A stretch of 64,000 bases of DNA. Origin: Legionella brunensis. Its GTDB lineage: Bacteria; Pseudomonadota; Gammaproteobacteria; Legionellales; Legionellaceae. A model generated the notes under the pieces. That model was not told the DNA's origin and made no database searches. It saw only the letters and a list, made by a program, of their open reading frames with translations. The DNA is taken from contig NZ_LNXV01000029.1 of assembly GCF_001467025.1 (NCBI RefSeq), forward strand, positions 58,304 through 122,303, read 5' to 3'. The position numbers were made by a program, and so were the translations under genes. Shown here one piece after another: positions 8,186 to 15,716 of this stretch; position 1 is the first letter of the stretch; every line of letters starts with the position of its first letter.

Positions 8186-8705
8186 CCCCTTTTGTTTTTA
8201 GCATTTCAATACACAATTGCATTTTATAGTGTGGCACAGGATGCCATGAAGCTATAAATTCCCCAATGATTTCAAAACCAGCTTTTTTATAAACATGAAC
8301 CGCACGCTCATTAGCGATCTCAGGATCTATAAGCACTATTTTGGCATCAGAAAATTGACTTAAGATAAATTCATGAATCATCTTTACGGACAATCCCTTA
8401 CCGATATAATCCAATCTGCAAATGAATAAATCTAGTGTAACTGCACCATCAGGATATTCTTCTGATTTCTCTATTTCAGAAGTAATTAAATAAGCGAAGG
8501 GGATTTCATTATCATAGGCTATCCAATGAGTAGCCCACGGTTCCCCATCGTTCAAAAATTCATGAATGTCTTTTATTGTATTACTTAAACCATCTCCATG
8601 AAGCCATTCATTAATATGTGGCTGACTAATCCAATCAAGAACAAGGTTTTCTTGTGTTTTACTCACTGGTTTAAAATGAAATCTGTTCTCATTATTCATG
8701 TTCAT
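8166..8705 (-). CDS. GNAT acetyltransferase, aminoglycoside 6'-N-acetyltransferase-like
   Basis: A 179-residue GNAT enzyme resembling AAC(6')-I proteins. It has the N-terminal WISQPHINEWL, the acetyl-CoA loop YIGKGLS within LDLFICRLDYIGKG, and motif B IDPEIANERAVHVYKKAGFE. It would move an acetyl group from acetyl-CoA to an amine; resistance to an aminoglycoside is family-based inference and the true substrate is unknown. Its C-terminal codons overlap the integrase end by 20 bases, so it sits directly behind the recombinase genes as cargo. The two nearby starts are 8705 and 8699; neither has a strong ribosome site. Confidence 0.75.
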   Translation of the reverse strand: MNMNNENRFHFKPVSKTQENLVLDWISQPHINEWLHGDGLSNTIKDIHEFLNDGEPWATHWIAYDNEIPFAYLITSEIEKSEEYPDGAVTLDLFICRLDYIGKGLSVKMIHEFILSQFSDAKIVLIDPEIANERAVHVYKKAGFEIIGEFIASWHPVPHYKMQLCIEMLKTKGVSLSRP

Positions 8706-8829
8706 AATTGATTAAACTCAAATAGTTGGGATAAAACTTTGACTTGTACTTCTGTTATTCACGAATATTTATAATGCCAACGCTGCATTTATATTCCCAA
8801 ACCTTAATCATTGAATACTTCCGGCATGT

Positions 8830-9696
8830 TTATTTAAGCGCATTATAATCCTTATAAATTTCATGCAAAACCTCTTTTACATCAGTGCCTTTAATTGGCC
8901 AACATAAGGTTTTCCAAAATGCCCATCCTAAAGCTCGTATCCAGGTATCATTATCCAGTTGAACTGCATTTTTAAACACACCCCGTTCTTCACTGGAAAA
9001 AAAATTCCATGCTATCACCAAATCACATGCTGGATCGCCTATAGCAATCTGGCCAAAATCTATAATCGCTTGCAATCTTCCACTATGTACCAAAATATTT
9101 CCAACCGCTATATCTCCGTGAACCCAAACAGGACTCAAGCGCCATTCAGAAGAAAGTGCATCTTGCCATAATGATACTGCAAGACTTTGTTCATGAGCGT
9201 TTTTAATTTTAGGAATTGCAAGTCGCATTTCATGATCATAGGCCTTCAATGAACCTCCCCGATAAAAATTATGTGCACCAGCCTGAGGCCCACCTGTAGC
9301 ATCTAAAGATTGAAGTTCGTTTAAACAGTTACCCAATGTTTCCGCAAAACACTTTATATCATGAATATTCTGTCTTGAAGCAGATTCCCCTTCAATCCAG
9401 CGATTGATACTCCAATGCCATGGATAAGCTGGTGATGGTTTTCCTAGTGCAATAGGTTGCGTGATTTGAAATGAGAGCTGTTTGGAGAGCCATGGCAACC
9501 ATTGATATTCTTTTTCTATTTGTGGCTCATACTGCTTATCGCTAGGCAAACGAATCACCATTTCCTCACCTAAGTGAAACGTTCGATTATCCCAACCACT
9601 TTGAGCAACTGGATGAATAGTCAGTGATTGCCATTGTGGAAATTGCTCAGTAATCAGTTTTTCGACTAAGTGAATGTTAATTTTGACTTTATCCAT
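8830..9696 (-). CDS. Aminoglycoside phosphotransferase (APH) family protein
   Basis: A 288-residue protein of the APH/choline kinase fold. Visible features are the nucleotide-binding VIRLPS strand, the Brenner motif VHGDIAVGNILV with the catalytic Asp, and IIDFGQIAIGDPACDL with the metal-binding Asp. It phosphorylates a small-molecule hydroxyl with ATP; the substrate is not evident and need not be an antibiotic. The ATG at 9696 follows GAGGCCGCC. It starts 11 bases after the GrpB-GNAT gene ends, so the two form an operon. The acetyltransferase genes around it make this a cluster of drug-modifying-type enzymes. Confidence 0.8.
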   Translation of the reverse strand: MDKVKINIHLVEKLITEQFPQWQSLTIHPVAQSGWDNRTFHLGEEMVIRLPSDKQYEPQIEKEYQWLPWLSKQLSFQITQPIALGKPSPAYPWHWSINRWIEGESASRQNIHDIKCFAETLGNCLNELQSLDATGGPQAGAHNFYRGGSLKAYDHEMRLAIPKIKNAHEQSLAVSLWQDALSSEWRLSPVWVHGDIAVGNILVHSGRLQAIIDFGQIAIGDPACDLVIAWNFFSSEERGVFKNAVQLDNDTWIRALGWAFWKTLCWPIKGTDVKEVLHEIYKDYNALK

Positions 9697-9707
9697 TAAG
9701 GCGGCCT

Positions 9708-10739
9708 CTATTGCTTCTTTATTGTAGATTTTCGATGCAACTTGTGCGTGATTCCAGCATGCTCAAAATCAAACTCAAATTTAAAACCTAATTTTTCCAT
9801 AACTCGCAATGATGAATAATTACTGTGTGCTGTAAAACAAATAGTACTGGCCAAATTTAAATGCTTTTCAGCATAATCCAATGATGCTTGCCCCATTTCA
9901 AACGCTAAACCTTTTCCCCAGTAGATTTGGGCTATTTGATAAGTTAACTCAACTTCTTCTTTTTCATTTAATACAAATGTCTTTAATCCAGCTCTCCCAA
10001 CAAAGCCATGGGTTTCCTTGTCATACCACATCCAGGGAGCAAAACCATATTGATTGTAATGCGTCATATCCGATTCCAAACGATTTAAAGCCTGGCCTTC
10101 ATTGTATGAAACACCATAACATTGAATAAACTCAAGATTTGAAAGCATTATTGCATAGTCTTCGTGACAAGCTACTTGGGGAATAAATGCAATAAGCCGA
10201 GAGGTTTCTATGATTGGTTTATTAACTCCAAAATGCAAAAAAGCTTTCTTACCAATAGCCTGACACAATTCACTCTTGGCATTGGCATATTCAATCGTAT
10301 TGTCATGGATTTTGCTCAAATTGAGCTTAAGTGCTTCATACTCTTTAGCAATACCGGGGTAAACGCGCAAATAATCGCGAAACAACAGATGCTTCGCATA
10401 CCAAGAAGATGGATAATTAACTAAATGAATCTGATGCGTGCGCTCACCATATTCATTATCTTTTTGGAAATAACGCCGGTGTGGAAAAACTGTTTCAAAA
10501 ACTTGATTATACCGATAACCCAAGGATTCAATTTTTTGGATATCCTCAGAAGTAAATTCACTCAAAGACTTAACACCAATTAAAATATCAATCACTGGTT
10601 TTGCATAAATGCCAGAAATAGCTGTACTGCCAATATGCTCAACTTGGGTTATATTCTTGATACCCAATTGCAATAACTGTTGTTTTTCAATGCTAAATGC
10701 TGCTATCCACGCAGGATTATGAGGGAGTAAGGTAATCAT
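9708..10739 (-). CDS. GrpB (UPF0157) domain fused to a GNAT acetyltransferase
   Basis: A 343-residue two-domain protein. Residues 1 to about 165 are a GrpB/UPF0157 nucleotidyltransferase-like domain (HIGSTAISGIYAKPVIDILI, then a conserved FRDYLR segment). Residues about 175-335 are a RimJ/RimL-type GNAT domain (ETSRLIAFIPQ, LTYQIAQIYWGKGLA, HSNYSSLRVMEKLGF). GrpB proteins usually occur alone, so the fusion is notable. The function is unknown; modification of a nucleotide-linked or antibiotic substrate is only a guess. The gene is upstream of, and probably co-transcribed with, the APH gene. Confidence 0.8.
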   Translation of the reverse strand: MITLLPHNPAWIAAFSIEKQQLLQLGIKNITQVEHIGSTAISGIYAKPVIDILIGVKSLSEFTSEDIQKIESLGYRYNQVFETVFPHRRYFQKDNEYGERTHQIHLVNYPSSWYAKHLLFRDYLRVYPGIAKEYEALKLNLSKIHDNTIEYANAKSELCQAIGKKAFLHFGVNKPIIETSRLIAFIPQVACHEDYAIMLSNLEFIQCYGVSYNEGQALNRLESDMTHYNQYGFAPWMWYDKETHGFVGRAGLKTFVLNEKEEVELTYQIAQIYWGKGLAFEMGQASLDYAEKHLNLASTICFTAHSNYSSLRVMEKLGFKFEFDFEHAGITHKLHRKSTIKKQ

Positions 10740-10833
10740 ATGCTATGTTTTGTATTTAATAACAACCAATATTGGGCTATCTTAGCATATGTCTTAAAAG
10801 TGCATTAAAAATATTCATCTTACCGAGGAAAAA

Positions 10834-11694
10834 ATGATTGTGATAAAAAAGCTAGACGAATTGTATATAGATGAACTGTCATCCTATCTCAATCATTATC
10901 AAGAAACGACTATGTTCATTAGGAACAATTTGTATTACTCAGGTATAACTTACCAAGATGAGCCATTTCACGGAGAGTATTATGGTTCCTTCGAGAACAA
11001 CCAACTTAATGGAGTTTTAGCTCATTATTGGAATGGTAATGTGATGATGCAGGCTGAAAATTTTACTGCGTTATCAGCATTAGTTGAAAAATTTAAACTT
11101 AAAAGGACAAGGTTAATTGCCGGAATACTAGGTGAAGACTCTCAAGCCAATGTTGTCATTGATAAGCTGGACTTACAATCATCCCTATTCGCTATTAATT
11201 ATCAGGAAAAATTATTCTCACTTAATCTTGAAAAAATGATTACACCTCAAGTAATTCATTCATATAGCTGCACACTCAAACCAGTGCAGGATTGTGAAAT
11301 GGATGTCATCAAAGAATGGCTTATCGCCTATCATATAGAAGCACTTGGAGACGATGCTAACAATCCCAAACTTGAAGAATCCATTATTAATGAAATTCAA
11401 GATAAACAGCTTAGTCAAAATCGTTGGGTTTTATTTGTAAATAATGCACCCCTTTCACTGTGTGGATTCAATGCCCATTTACCTGATATTGTGCAGCTAG
11501 GTCCGGTATATACCCCTCCCTCTTTAAGAAATAAAGGTTTTGCCAGGGCCGCTGTGTATCTTTGTTTAAAGCAAGCTGCTATGAAGAAAGTCAAAAGAGC
11601 TATTTTGTTCACCAATGATAATTCTGCTATACGCGCTTATAAAGCCCTTGGCTTTCAAGAAATTGGAAAATATCGATTGGCCTTATTAAAATAA
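10834..11694 (+). CDS. GNAT family N-acetyltransferase
   Basis: A 286-residue protein whose C-terminal half (about 150-286) is a GNAT domain: LGPVYTPPSLRNKGFARAAV is the acetyl-CoA loop and FTNDNSAIRAYKALGFQEIG is motif B. The N-terminal half resembles the extra domain seen in two-part GNAT proteins and probably shapes substrate binding. GAGGAAAAA precedes the ATG. It is divergent from the GrpB-GNAT gene and ends just before the 8-bp tandem repeat. The substrate is unknown. Confidence 0.8.
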   Translation: MIVIKKLDELYIDELSSYLNHYQETTMFIRNNLYYSGITYQDEPFHGEYYGSFENNQLNGVLAHYWNGNVMMQAENFTALSALVEKFKLKRTRLIAGILGEDSQANVVIDKLDLQSSLFAINYQEKLFSLNLEKMITPQVIHSYSCTLKPVQDCEMDVIKEWLIAYHIEALGDDANNPKLEESIINEIQDKQLSQNRWVLFVNNAPLSLCGFNAHLPDIVQLGPVYTPPSLRNKGFARAAVYLCLKQAAMKKVKRAILFTNDNSAIRAYKALGFQEIGKYRLALLK

Positions 11695-11738
11695 ATATTT
11701 TCAATTTTTCATTAGTTCGATCACTAGACCACCATGTA

Positions 11739-11846
11739 TCATGATATAGGGATATAGGGATATAGGGATATAGGGATATAGGGATATAGGGATAATAGGT
11801 TTATTTTATGTTCTTCATCAAGAAAGTTAACTATTTTGGTTTTCAT
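11739..11846 (-). CDS. Small reading frame with strong ribosome site, probably truncated
   Basis: Thirty-five codons starting MKTKIVNFLDEEHKI. The ATG at 11846 is preceded by CTGGAGGAAATT, a near-ideal ribosome site. After 18 residues the frame enters the GATATAGG tandem repeat and reads Leu/Ser-Tyr-Pro-Ile repeats until TGA. The start signal looks genuine while the C-terminal half is low-complexity repeat, so I infer that repeat expansion replaced or cut off the rest of a gene. Confidence 0.35.
   Translation of the reverse strand: MKTKIVNFLDEEHKINLLSLYPYIPISLYPYIPIS
11743..11799. repeat. 8-bp tandem repeat (GATATAGG)n
   Basis: Six perfect head-to-tail copies of GATATAGG run from 11743 to 11790. 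A seventh, imperfect copy GATAATAGG follows at 11791-11799. Such arrays change copy number by slipped-strand replication. It is not a CRISPR array, since there are no spacers. Confidence 0.95.
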
Positions 11847-11974
11847 AATTTCCTCCAGTGCTACACATTACTTACATCTAAACCAATGTGATTTAACACT
11901 TGATTACTTCTATTATGAATTAACACTGAATTGGAGAAAATTATACCATGCTTTCAATTGAGCTCATTTAATAT

Positions 11975-12129
11975 CAACAAGAAAAAATCCTTGCTTTCGA
12001 GTACTAGCTTGATAATCTGAAAGCAACACAACTGATGAGTCAGCGCAATTCTGACGAAACCTATAGGTCTTGTGATATGCCATCTTGTTCCCTAATTCCA
12101 TGGCAAAGTGTTTAGCAGGGAAACCCCAT
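11975..12129 (-). pseudogene. Broken copy of the 74-codon gene at 5972-6196
   Basis: Read on the minus strand from the ATG at 12129, the sequence aligns over about 150 bases with the start of the 74-codon gene. Shared blocks include GAATTAGGGAA, CACAAGAC, CTCATCAGTT, TATCAA and GCAAGG. An early in-frame TAA (fifth codon after the ATG) and later small indels destroy the frame. It lies upstream of the ssb/ardA module as its paralogue lies before the recombinases, which suggests duplication or two generations of the same element. Confidence 0.6.
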
Positions 12130-12231
12130 CAGGAGTTGTCTTTACGGCTTTGCGCCCGAGGAGTGCTTCGAGCACATCATCATTAATAACCAGGTAAATC
12201 AACCGATGTTTCGGTGATCTTTTTTGCATAA

Positions 12232-12260
12232 CCCAATTGGGATGAATTATCCCTTTGGGG
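12232..12260 (+). promoter_or_regulatory. Leader with overlapping inverted repeats before the 64-codon gene
   Basis: Three pairings compete for the same bases: CCCAATTGGG (12232-12241), GGGAT/ATCCC (12239-12253) and CCC/GGG (12251-12259). The ribosome site AAGGAG follows. Comparable competing hairpins precede ssb and ardA, so this may be a shared control device, either a leader attenuator or a single-strand promoter. Confidence 0.45.
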
Positions 12261-12288
12261 CTAATCCTCCCTATCCCAAGGAGCTACC

Positions 12289-12483
12289 ATGCAACAACAG
12301 GAACCAGCACATCTTGAGATTGAACATTTGCTATTTGAACTGAATTGTTGTGTCAATGATTTAAGTCGCCATCGACTCCAAATCAATCCTCATGACATTC
12401 AGCAAGCAGAGTTAAGTTTGCACAAATTGGAATCCCTGATTTCCTTTGTCAAACAGTTTGATACTCAACGAATTGCTTGTTAA
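12289..12483 (+). CDS. Small conserved-type protein of the ssb/ardA module
   Basis: A 64-residue, largely helical protein (beginning MQQQEPAHLEIEHLLFELNC) that I cannot assign. The ribosome site CCCAAGGAGCTACC is strong. It is the first of three co-oriented genes, followed by ssb and ardA, a set typical of the leading region of conjugative elements. A role in early establishment after transfer is inferred from context only. Confidence 0.65.
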   Translation: MQQQEPAHLEIEHLLFELNCCVNDLSRHRLQINPHDIQQAELSLHKLESLISFVKQFDTQRIAC

Positions 12484-12504
12484 TTGAAGCAAATTAAGTC
12501 TTAT

Positions 12505-12554
12505 CCGCATAACAGAAAACCACCTGCCTATGCGGATGTTTTTCTGTTATGCGG
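12505..12554 (+). promoter_or_regulatory. Long hairpin with an alternative fold upstream of ssb
   Basis: CCGCATAACAGAAAA (12505-12519) pairs perfectly with 12540-12554 in a 15-bp stem. An internal TATGCGGA (12529-12536) can instead pair with TCCGCATA at 12504-12511, so two folds exclude each other. The hairpin ends 29 bases before the ssb start. Candidate roles are terminator/antiterminator or a folded single-strand promoter of the Frpo kind. Confidence 0.7.
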
Positions 12555-12583
12555 CTCACATTTAACAATAACAGGAGAATACA

Positions 12584-13006
12584 ATGACTGCATCTTTAAA
12601 CCGCGTTCAATTAATCGGTAATCTCGGCGCTGATCCTAAAAGCATCACCGGAAAAGACGGACAATCTTTTGTCACTGCCACTTTGGCTACCAATGAATCA
12701 TTCAAAAAAAATGATGAATGGCAAACCAGAGTGGAATGGCATCAACTGGTGCTTTTTGGAAAACTTACCAAAGTAGCTGAATATTTAAAGAAAGGTTCAC
12801 AAGTATACCTTGAAGGTAAACTGCGTTCTAATCAATGGACTGACAATGAAGGTAAGACACATCAAACCTTAAGCGTCGTCGTCAATCATATCCAGCTACT
12901 CAGTCACTCCAAATCTGCTGATGAATCTAGCAACAAGACCGCAGAGCACCACATGGCGCAAATGCGTGAAATGTTGCAAACCGATTCAGAAGAAATTCCG
13001 TTTTAA
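12584..13006 (+). CDS. ssb: Single-stranded DNA-binding protein
   Basis: A 140-residue SSB with one OB fold: LNRVQLIGNLGADP, VEWHQLVLFGKLTKVAEYL, KKGSQVYLEGKLRSNQW. It has a short linker and the partner-binding acidic tail SEEIPF. It is shorter than chromosomal SSBs (about 160-180), which fits an element-borne copy that coats entering single strands. AACAGGAGAATACA gives a strong ribosome site. It is preceded by a 15-bp-stem hairpin and followed by ardA. Confidence 0.92.
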   Translation: MTASLNRVQLIGNLGADPKSITGKDGQSFVTATLATNESFKKNDEWQTRVEWHQLVLFGKLTKVAEYLKKGSQVYLEGKLRSNQWTDNEGKTHQTLSVVVNHIQLLSHSKSADESSNKTAEHHMAQMREMLQTDSEEIPF

Positions 13007-13011
13007 TCATA

Positions 13012-13050
13012 CCCTACCACGGGAGCAAGCTCCTGTGTGGGATTGCTCCC
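13012..13050 (+). promoter_or_regulatory. Competing hairpins upstream of ardA
   Basis: GGGAGCAA (13021-13028) pairs with TTGCTCCC (13043-13050). The same left arm can instead form GGAGC-AA-GCTCC (13022-13033), within an imperfect longer stem spanning 13012-13041. The second fold could also end ssb transcripts. It precedes the ardA ribosome site AAGGAG. Confidence 0.6.
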
Positions 13051-13071
13051 TTAATACAAGGAGATAATCCC

Positions 13072-13578
13072 ATGGACACCCCTTCAATCTACGTCGCGTG
13101 TTTAGCCTCATACAACAATGCCATCCTGCATGGTGTTTGGATAGATGCCACACAAAGCGAAGATGACATTATGGAAGAAATCTGGGAAATGCTGGATAAC
13201 AGCCCTGAACCCAATGCTGAAGAATACGCCATACACGATTATGAAGGATTCGGCAGCATCAAAATCCATGAGTACGAATCAATATGCAATATTGTTGGGT
13301 ACGCATCATTTATTAAAGAGCATGGGGAACTGGGCTTAGCCCTTCTCTGTGATTATTCGATAGATGAAGCACAAACTATGTTGGAGGAGCATTATCAAGG
13401 TTGTTATGATTCAGAGGTTGATTTTTCCAGGCAGTTATTTGATGACTGTTATGCCCATCAAATACCGGATAATTTGATCTGCTATTTTGATTTTGAGGCT
13501 TTTGCTCGGGATCTTTTTATTAGTGATTATTGTTCGGTAGAGTTTGGTGGACAGGCATATATTTTTTCAAGCTATTAA
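13072..13578 (+). CDS. ardA: Antirestriction protein ArdA
   Basis: A 168-residue, highly acidic DNA-mimic that blocks type I restriction enzymes and protects newly arrived DNA. It begins SIYVACLASYNNAILHG and contains the family core EYAIHDYEGFGSIKI and further Asp/Glu-rich helices. The length is right for ArdA (about 165-170). ACAAGGAGATAATCCC precedes the start. It sits with ssb, as in conjugative leading regions. No other conjugation genes are present here, so the rest of the element is probably lost or elsewhere. Confidence 0.9.
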   Translation: MDTPSIYVACLASYNNAILHGVWIDATQSEDDIMEEIWEMLDNSPEPNAEEYAIHDYEGFGSIKIHEYESICNIVGYASFIKEHGELGLALLCDYSIDEAQTMLEEHYQGCYDSEVDFSRQLFDDCYAHQIPDNLICYFDFEAFARDLFISDYCSVEFGGQAYIFSSY

Positions 13579-13601
13579 GCCCCTCTTTGGGGCTTCTTTT
13601 C
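13577..13601 (+). terminator. Rho-independent terminator after ardA
   Basis: AAGCCCC-TCTTT-GGGGCTT followed by CTTTTC. The hairpin begins within the ardA stop codon and closes the three-gene module. Confidence 0.8.
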
Positions 13602-13714
13602 TACTACTTTAAACTCTAAAATCCCTTTGGAACTTCTATTAGGTTTTAAACAAGTATTATAGCCCGTTGATTCAATGTTACAATAATCGATTATTTAACT
13701 CAAAATGAACTAAA

Positions 13715-14548
13715 ATGGGTTCTGGTGTATTTATAATTTTATCCGCAATACTCCATGCAGCATGGAATACATTTGCCAAACGCAATTCAACACCCTATTA
13801 CGAAGTATTGGGAATTATGAGTTTTGCAACTGTATTTTCGCTTCTATTTATTCCTTTTTTCTCTGGCCCATTGTTTGAAACATCTGATTCCTTTTTATGG
13901 GCACTAACCTCTGGTTTATTTGAAGGCGGCTATATAATCACATTAGCTATAAGTCTAAGTCAGTCTTCGCTTGGGAAAGCCTACATTATTATGCGAGGAA
14001 GCGCCATGGTAATTGTCTGGTTTATCTCAGCATGCTTCCTTGGTGAAAATATAAATTTATTTAGCATCATTGGTGTATCCTCTGTTCTTTTTGGATTGAT
14101 ACTAACAAGCAAAACTTTTAACCCTGATCAATCAAGACAACTATTATTTCCTATTCTATGTGGCATCTGCATTGCTGGTTATCATTTATGCTATGGTCGT
14201 TCTTTAGTATATGGTGCAAACCCAGCAGCGCTCTTTTCTGCAGCTTTATGGATTGCTTTGCCCTGTGTTTTTCTTTTGATGAAGAAAAAACAAAGACAAA
14301 CATTCAAAGAACAAGTTAAATCCAATTGGAAAATGACTTCTCTAGGAGGAATTATAAGCGCATTATCTTTCTTGCTATTTTTAATAGGATTGCGTCATGC
14401 TGAAGCTGGTCTAGCCCTTACTCTTCGTAATACCTCAGTAGTATTTGCGCAAATATTTGCTTATTTTATTGGTGAAAAGATTTCCCAATATCAGTGGATT
14501 GGAGCTTTACTGGTAGCTTTTGGTGCTAGCTTAATATATCCATACTAA
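13715..14548 (+). CDS. EamA/DMT family transporter
   Basis: A 277-residue membrane protein with about ten hydrophobic segments in two repeated halves, as in drug/metabolite transporters (N-half AILHAAWNTFAKRN, C-half GLALTLRNTSVVFAQIFAYFIGEKIS). It sits in the inner membrane and probably exports a small molecule or amino acid. No strong ribosome site is seen before the ATG. It converges on the peptide/oxygenase cassette, so a role as exporter of that product is possible but unproven. Confidence 0.85.
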   Translation: MGSGVFIILSAILHAAWNTFAKRNSTPYYEVLGIMSFATVFSLLFIPFFSGPLFETSDSFLWALTSGLFEGGYIITLAISLSQSSLGKAYIIMRGSAMVIVWFISACFLGENINLFSIIGVSSVLFGLILTSKTFNPDQSRQLLFPILCGICIAGYHLCYGRSLVYGANPAALFSAALWIALPCVFLLMKKKQRQTFKEQVKSNWKMTSLGGIISALSFLLFLIGLRHAEAGLALTLRNTSVVFAQIFAYFIGEKISQYQWIGALLVAFGASLIYPY

Positions 14549-14567
14549 AAGTGAATGAGTCCATTGA

Positions 14568-15647
14568 TCATTTGTCATCCATAAGTTGACAAAAAATTTC
14601 CTTAAATAACTCTATAGAGTTATTTACACTAGCACTTAGCTGTAGTAGATAAGCATTTTCATTATCCCACCAAAGAGCATCATGTGGCCCATAACAATTA
14701 TTAACACTGGCAATGTATATATTGCTGGAAATCATATCACTCTTCGGGTTTAGGACAGTTAAATTAAAATTACTGTATCCACTAAATGAATTCATATTGG
14801 GCAATCTAGAAAGTGGTGGTTTCTTTATTGGAAAAGAGGCTTTATTAAAAACACGAAACCATGCAATTTGGCTTTTCTTTCCATTCTTCGGAAACATAAC
14901 CAGTTGAATCTCTTCTATTTGATCTTTATTGCCATAAATAATTTGACTATCGGCAATAAAATCCAAATTTAGATAGTTTAAATACTTTAGATTGTGATCT
15001 GGCTTGCTTCCACTAAGGATATTATGCATTGGCCATCTTAAATTCCATAAACTTGAAGGTGGTTTATATTCATTTCTATTAATGCATGCATTTTCTACGC
15101 AGTTGTTGTAGCGTGACCAATACGATAGTTCAAAAAAGCTCTTTTCTAAGATTTCACTTGATGATGAAAGAGGAGAAAAAAATTTACAAAGTTCTAAGAA
15201 CTCCTCATCCTTTAAATTTCCTTCAAGTAGACGAAGTTCAATATTAGTCCCATGGGATAAAAAACTTAACGTTTTCGATTTCGAATAATCATAACCAATC
15301 CAACAAATACTTTCCTGATTCAAAACGTGGGGGTTCATTTCCCAAACCCAATGATCGTATAAAGCAGCGTGATCTAATGTTGATAAAGGTCCAAAGTCAT
15401 ACAAAAATTGCTTACATCTTAAGAGAGCATTTTTATATTTCACCAAGAAGTAATAAGAGGAAAAATGAGCAGAACACCAAGCAGACCATTTTCTAAATTG
15501 ATAATGACTTGGTTGTTCATTATACGGAATATCCTCTTCCCTAAGTATAAAATTAGATAAAACTGCCTCATCTGAATTGGGTATCAAAATAACAAAATTT
15601 ACTTTTTCTTGAGCTAGAATAGGTGTGATTTGATGCAATAAATTCAT
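14568..15647 (-). CDS. Unrecognised protein of the peptide/oxygenase cassette
   Basis: A 359-residue soluble protein with no domain I can name. It is rich in aromatic residues and Asn/Ser, with several Trp clusters (DHWVWEMNP, SLWNLRWPMHN, HDALWWDNENAYLL). The C-terminal 60 residues read like an antiparallel beta sheet followed by a helix. There is no signal peptide or membrane segment. It is the last gene of the minus-strand cassette, 69 bases after the oxygenase. By position it could be a second modifying enzyme or a peptide-binding partner. Base composition is AT-rich, unlike the metabolic genes at 1-5 kb. Confidence 0.7.
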   Translation of the reverse strand: MNLLHQITPILAQEKVNFVILIPNSDEAVLSNFILREEDIPYNEQPSHYQFRKWSAWCSAHFSSYYFLVKYKNALLRCKQFLYDFGPLSTLDHAALYDHWVWEMNPHVLNQESICWIGYDYSKSKTLSFLSHGTNIELRLLEGNLKDEEFLELCKFFSPLSSSSEILEKSFFELSYWSRYNNCVENACINRNEYKPPSSLWNLRWPMHNILSGSKPDHNLKYLNYLNLDFIADSQIIYGNKDQIEEIQLVMFPKNGKKSQIAWFRVFNKASFPIKKPPLSRLPNMNSFSGYSNFNLTVLNPKSDMISSNIYIASVNNCYGPHDALWWDNENAYLLQLSASVNNSIELFKEIFCQLMDDK

Positions 15648-15716
15648 TTCATAATTCCAAGCATATTCAGATTAGTTATCTATAATTTGGCGGGGGGTAA
15701 CTAATTCAAATAATTG

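Larger units (their letters stand above)
11695..12288. other. Decayed intergenic stretch of the accessory region
   Basis: This 594-base stretch has no intact gene of normal size. From left to right it contains the GATATAGG tandem repeat (11743-11799), a 35-codon minus-strand reading frame that runs into that repeat, AT-rich sequence, a broken copy of the 74-codon gene (11975-12129), and a GGG/CCC-rich leader before the small gene at 12289. The pattern suggests decay of a larger mobile element. Confidence 0.6.

Noticed and set aside
8166-9696. Firm naming as clinical aminoglycoside-resistance genes
   Set aside because: Family motifs are clear but the substrate cannot be read from sequence.
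11743-11799. Tandem repeat as a CRISPR array
   Set aside because: The 8-bp units are contiguous without spacers and no cas genes are present.
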